This document shows, piece after piece, positions 6,649-6,668 of a stretch of DNA of 6,668 bases (position 1 is the stretch's first letter; each line of letters opens with the position of its first letter). Where the stretch lies: positions 1-6,668 of the forward strand of contig CANQUO010000118.1 in assembly GCA_947627085.1 (NCBI GenBank), read 5' to 3'. This DNA comes from an uncultured Oscillospiraceae bacterium (GTDB taxonomy: Bacteria; Bacillota; Clostridia; Oscillospirales; Oscillospiraceae). Below the pieces are notes generated by a model. That model was not told where the DNA came from, did no database searches, and saw only the letters and a list, made by a program, of their open reading frames with translations. The position numbers were made by a program, and so were the translations under genes.

Positions 6649-6668
6649 TTAAGCTTCCTTTTTCGTAA
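6649..6668 (-). CDS. Possible 3' end of an upstream gene (last five codons)
   Basis: On the minus strand from the right edge, one frame reads Thr-Lys-Lys-Glu-Ala and then TAA (6651-6649), followed about 23 bases later by the hairpin at 6625-6597. A charged Lys-Lys-Glu-Ala ending before a terminator-like hairpin is what the tail of an upstream operon gene, for example a sugar transporter, often looks like. With only five codons this is a weak guess, and the stretch may equally be leader sequence. Confidence 0.2.

Noticed and set aside
6638..6668. Possible promoter on the minus strand: TTACGA (6668-6663) and TATAAA (6643-6638)
   Set aside because: The spacer is 19 bases and the -35 box matches only three of six positions. 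The stretch may be the end of an upstream gene, so it is too weak to call.
1..6668. Mobile elements, CRISPR arrays, tRNA or other RNA genes
   Set aside because: Apart from about 105 bases at the right edge, the window is almost continuously coding for metabolic enzymes. I saw no direct repeat series, transposase motif or cloverleaf-like sequence.

Overview
The window (about 6.7 kb, GC-rich by eye) holds one tightly packed operon of carbohydrate-active enzymes. All of it is read on the minus strand, so transcription runs from the right edge to the left edge. In transcript order the genes are: a GH1 beta-glycosidase (5210-6562), an SGNH/GDSL hydrolase (4519-5208), a GH43 glycosidase with a C-terminal beta-sandwich (3069-4499), a GH78 alpha-L-rhamnosidase (331-3072), and the first 109 codons of a GH3 glycosidase (1-327) cut by the left window edge. 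No stretch longer than about 110 bases lacks a gene.

The organism is probably a Gram-positive anaerobe of the Clostridia, from a GC-rich gut or rumen type lineage. This is inferred from strong AGGAGG-type ribosome binding sites, overlapping gene junctions, the protein flavour (GH43 and GH3 N-termini of a kind I associate with gut Clostridia), and the lack of signal peptides on every enzyme. No taxonomic marker is present, so this is an inference.

Junctions are extremely compact: TGA-G-GTG between GH1 and SGNH, a short gap or overlap between SGNH and GH43 depending on start choice, ATGA between GH43 and GH78, and TGA-AAA-ATG between GH78 and GH3. The longest in-frame starts of three genes (6598, 5241, 4526) are probably wrong. 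Internal starts with better ribosome binding sites or better family agreement are preferred for GH1 and SGNH, and more tentatively for GH43.

Taken together, the enzymes could remove beta-glucose (GH1, GH3), alpha-L-rhamnose (GH78), arabinose or xylose (GH43) and probably ester groups (SGNH) from a branched plant glycoside, such as an acylated flavonoid or saponin glycoside or a pectin-derived oligosaccharide. With no signal peptides, the work appears to happen in the cytoplasm after import. The transporter and regulator are not in view. A possible gene end (6649-6668) and a perfect 12-bp hairpin (6597-6625) lie just upstream of GH1.

I found no mobile element, CRISPR array, RNA gene or clearly novel system. 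The points most worth checking are the GH78 helical tail, the SGNH active-site Asp-to-Glu change, the upstream hairpin, and the combined substrate of the operon.
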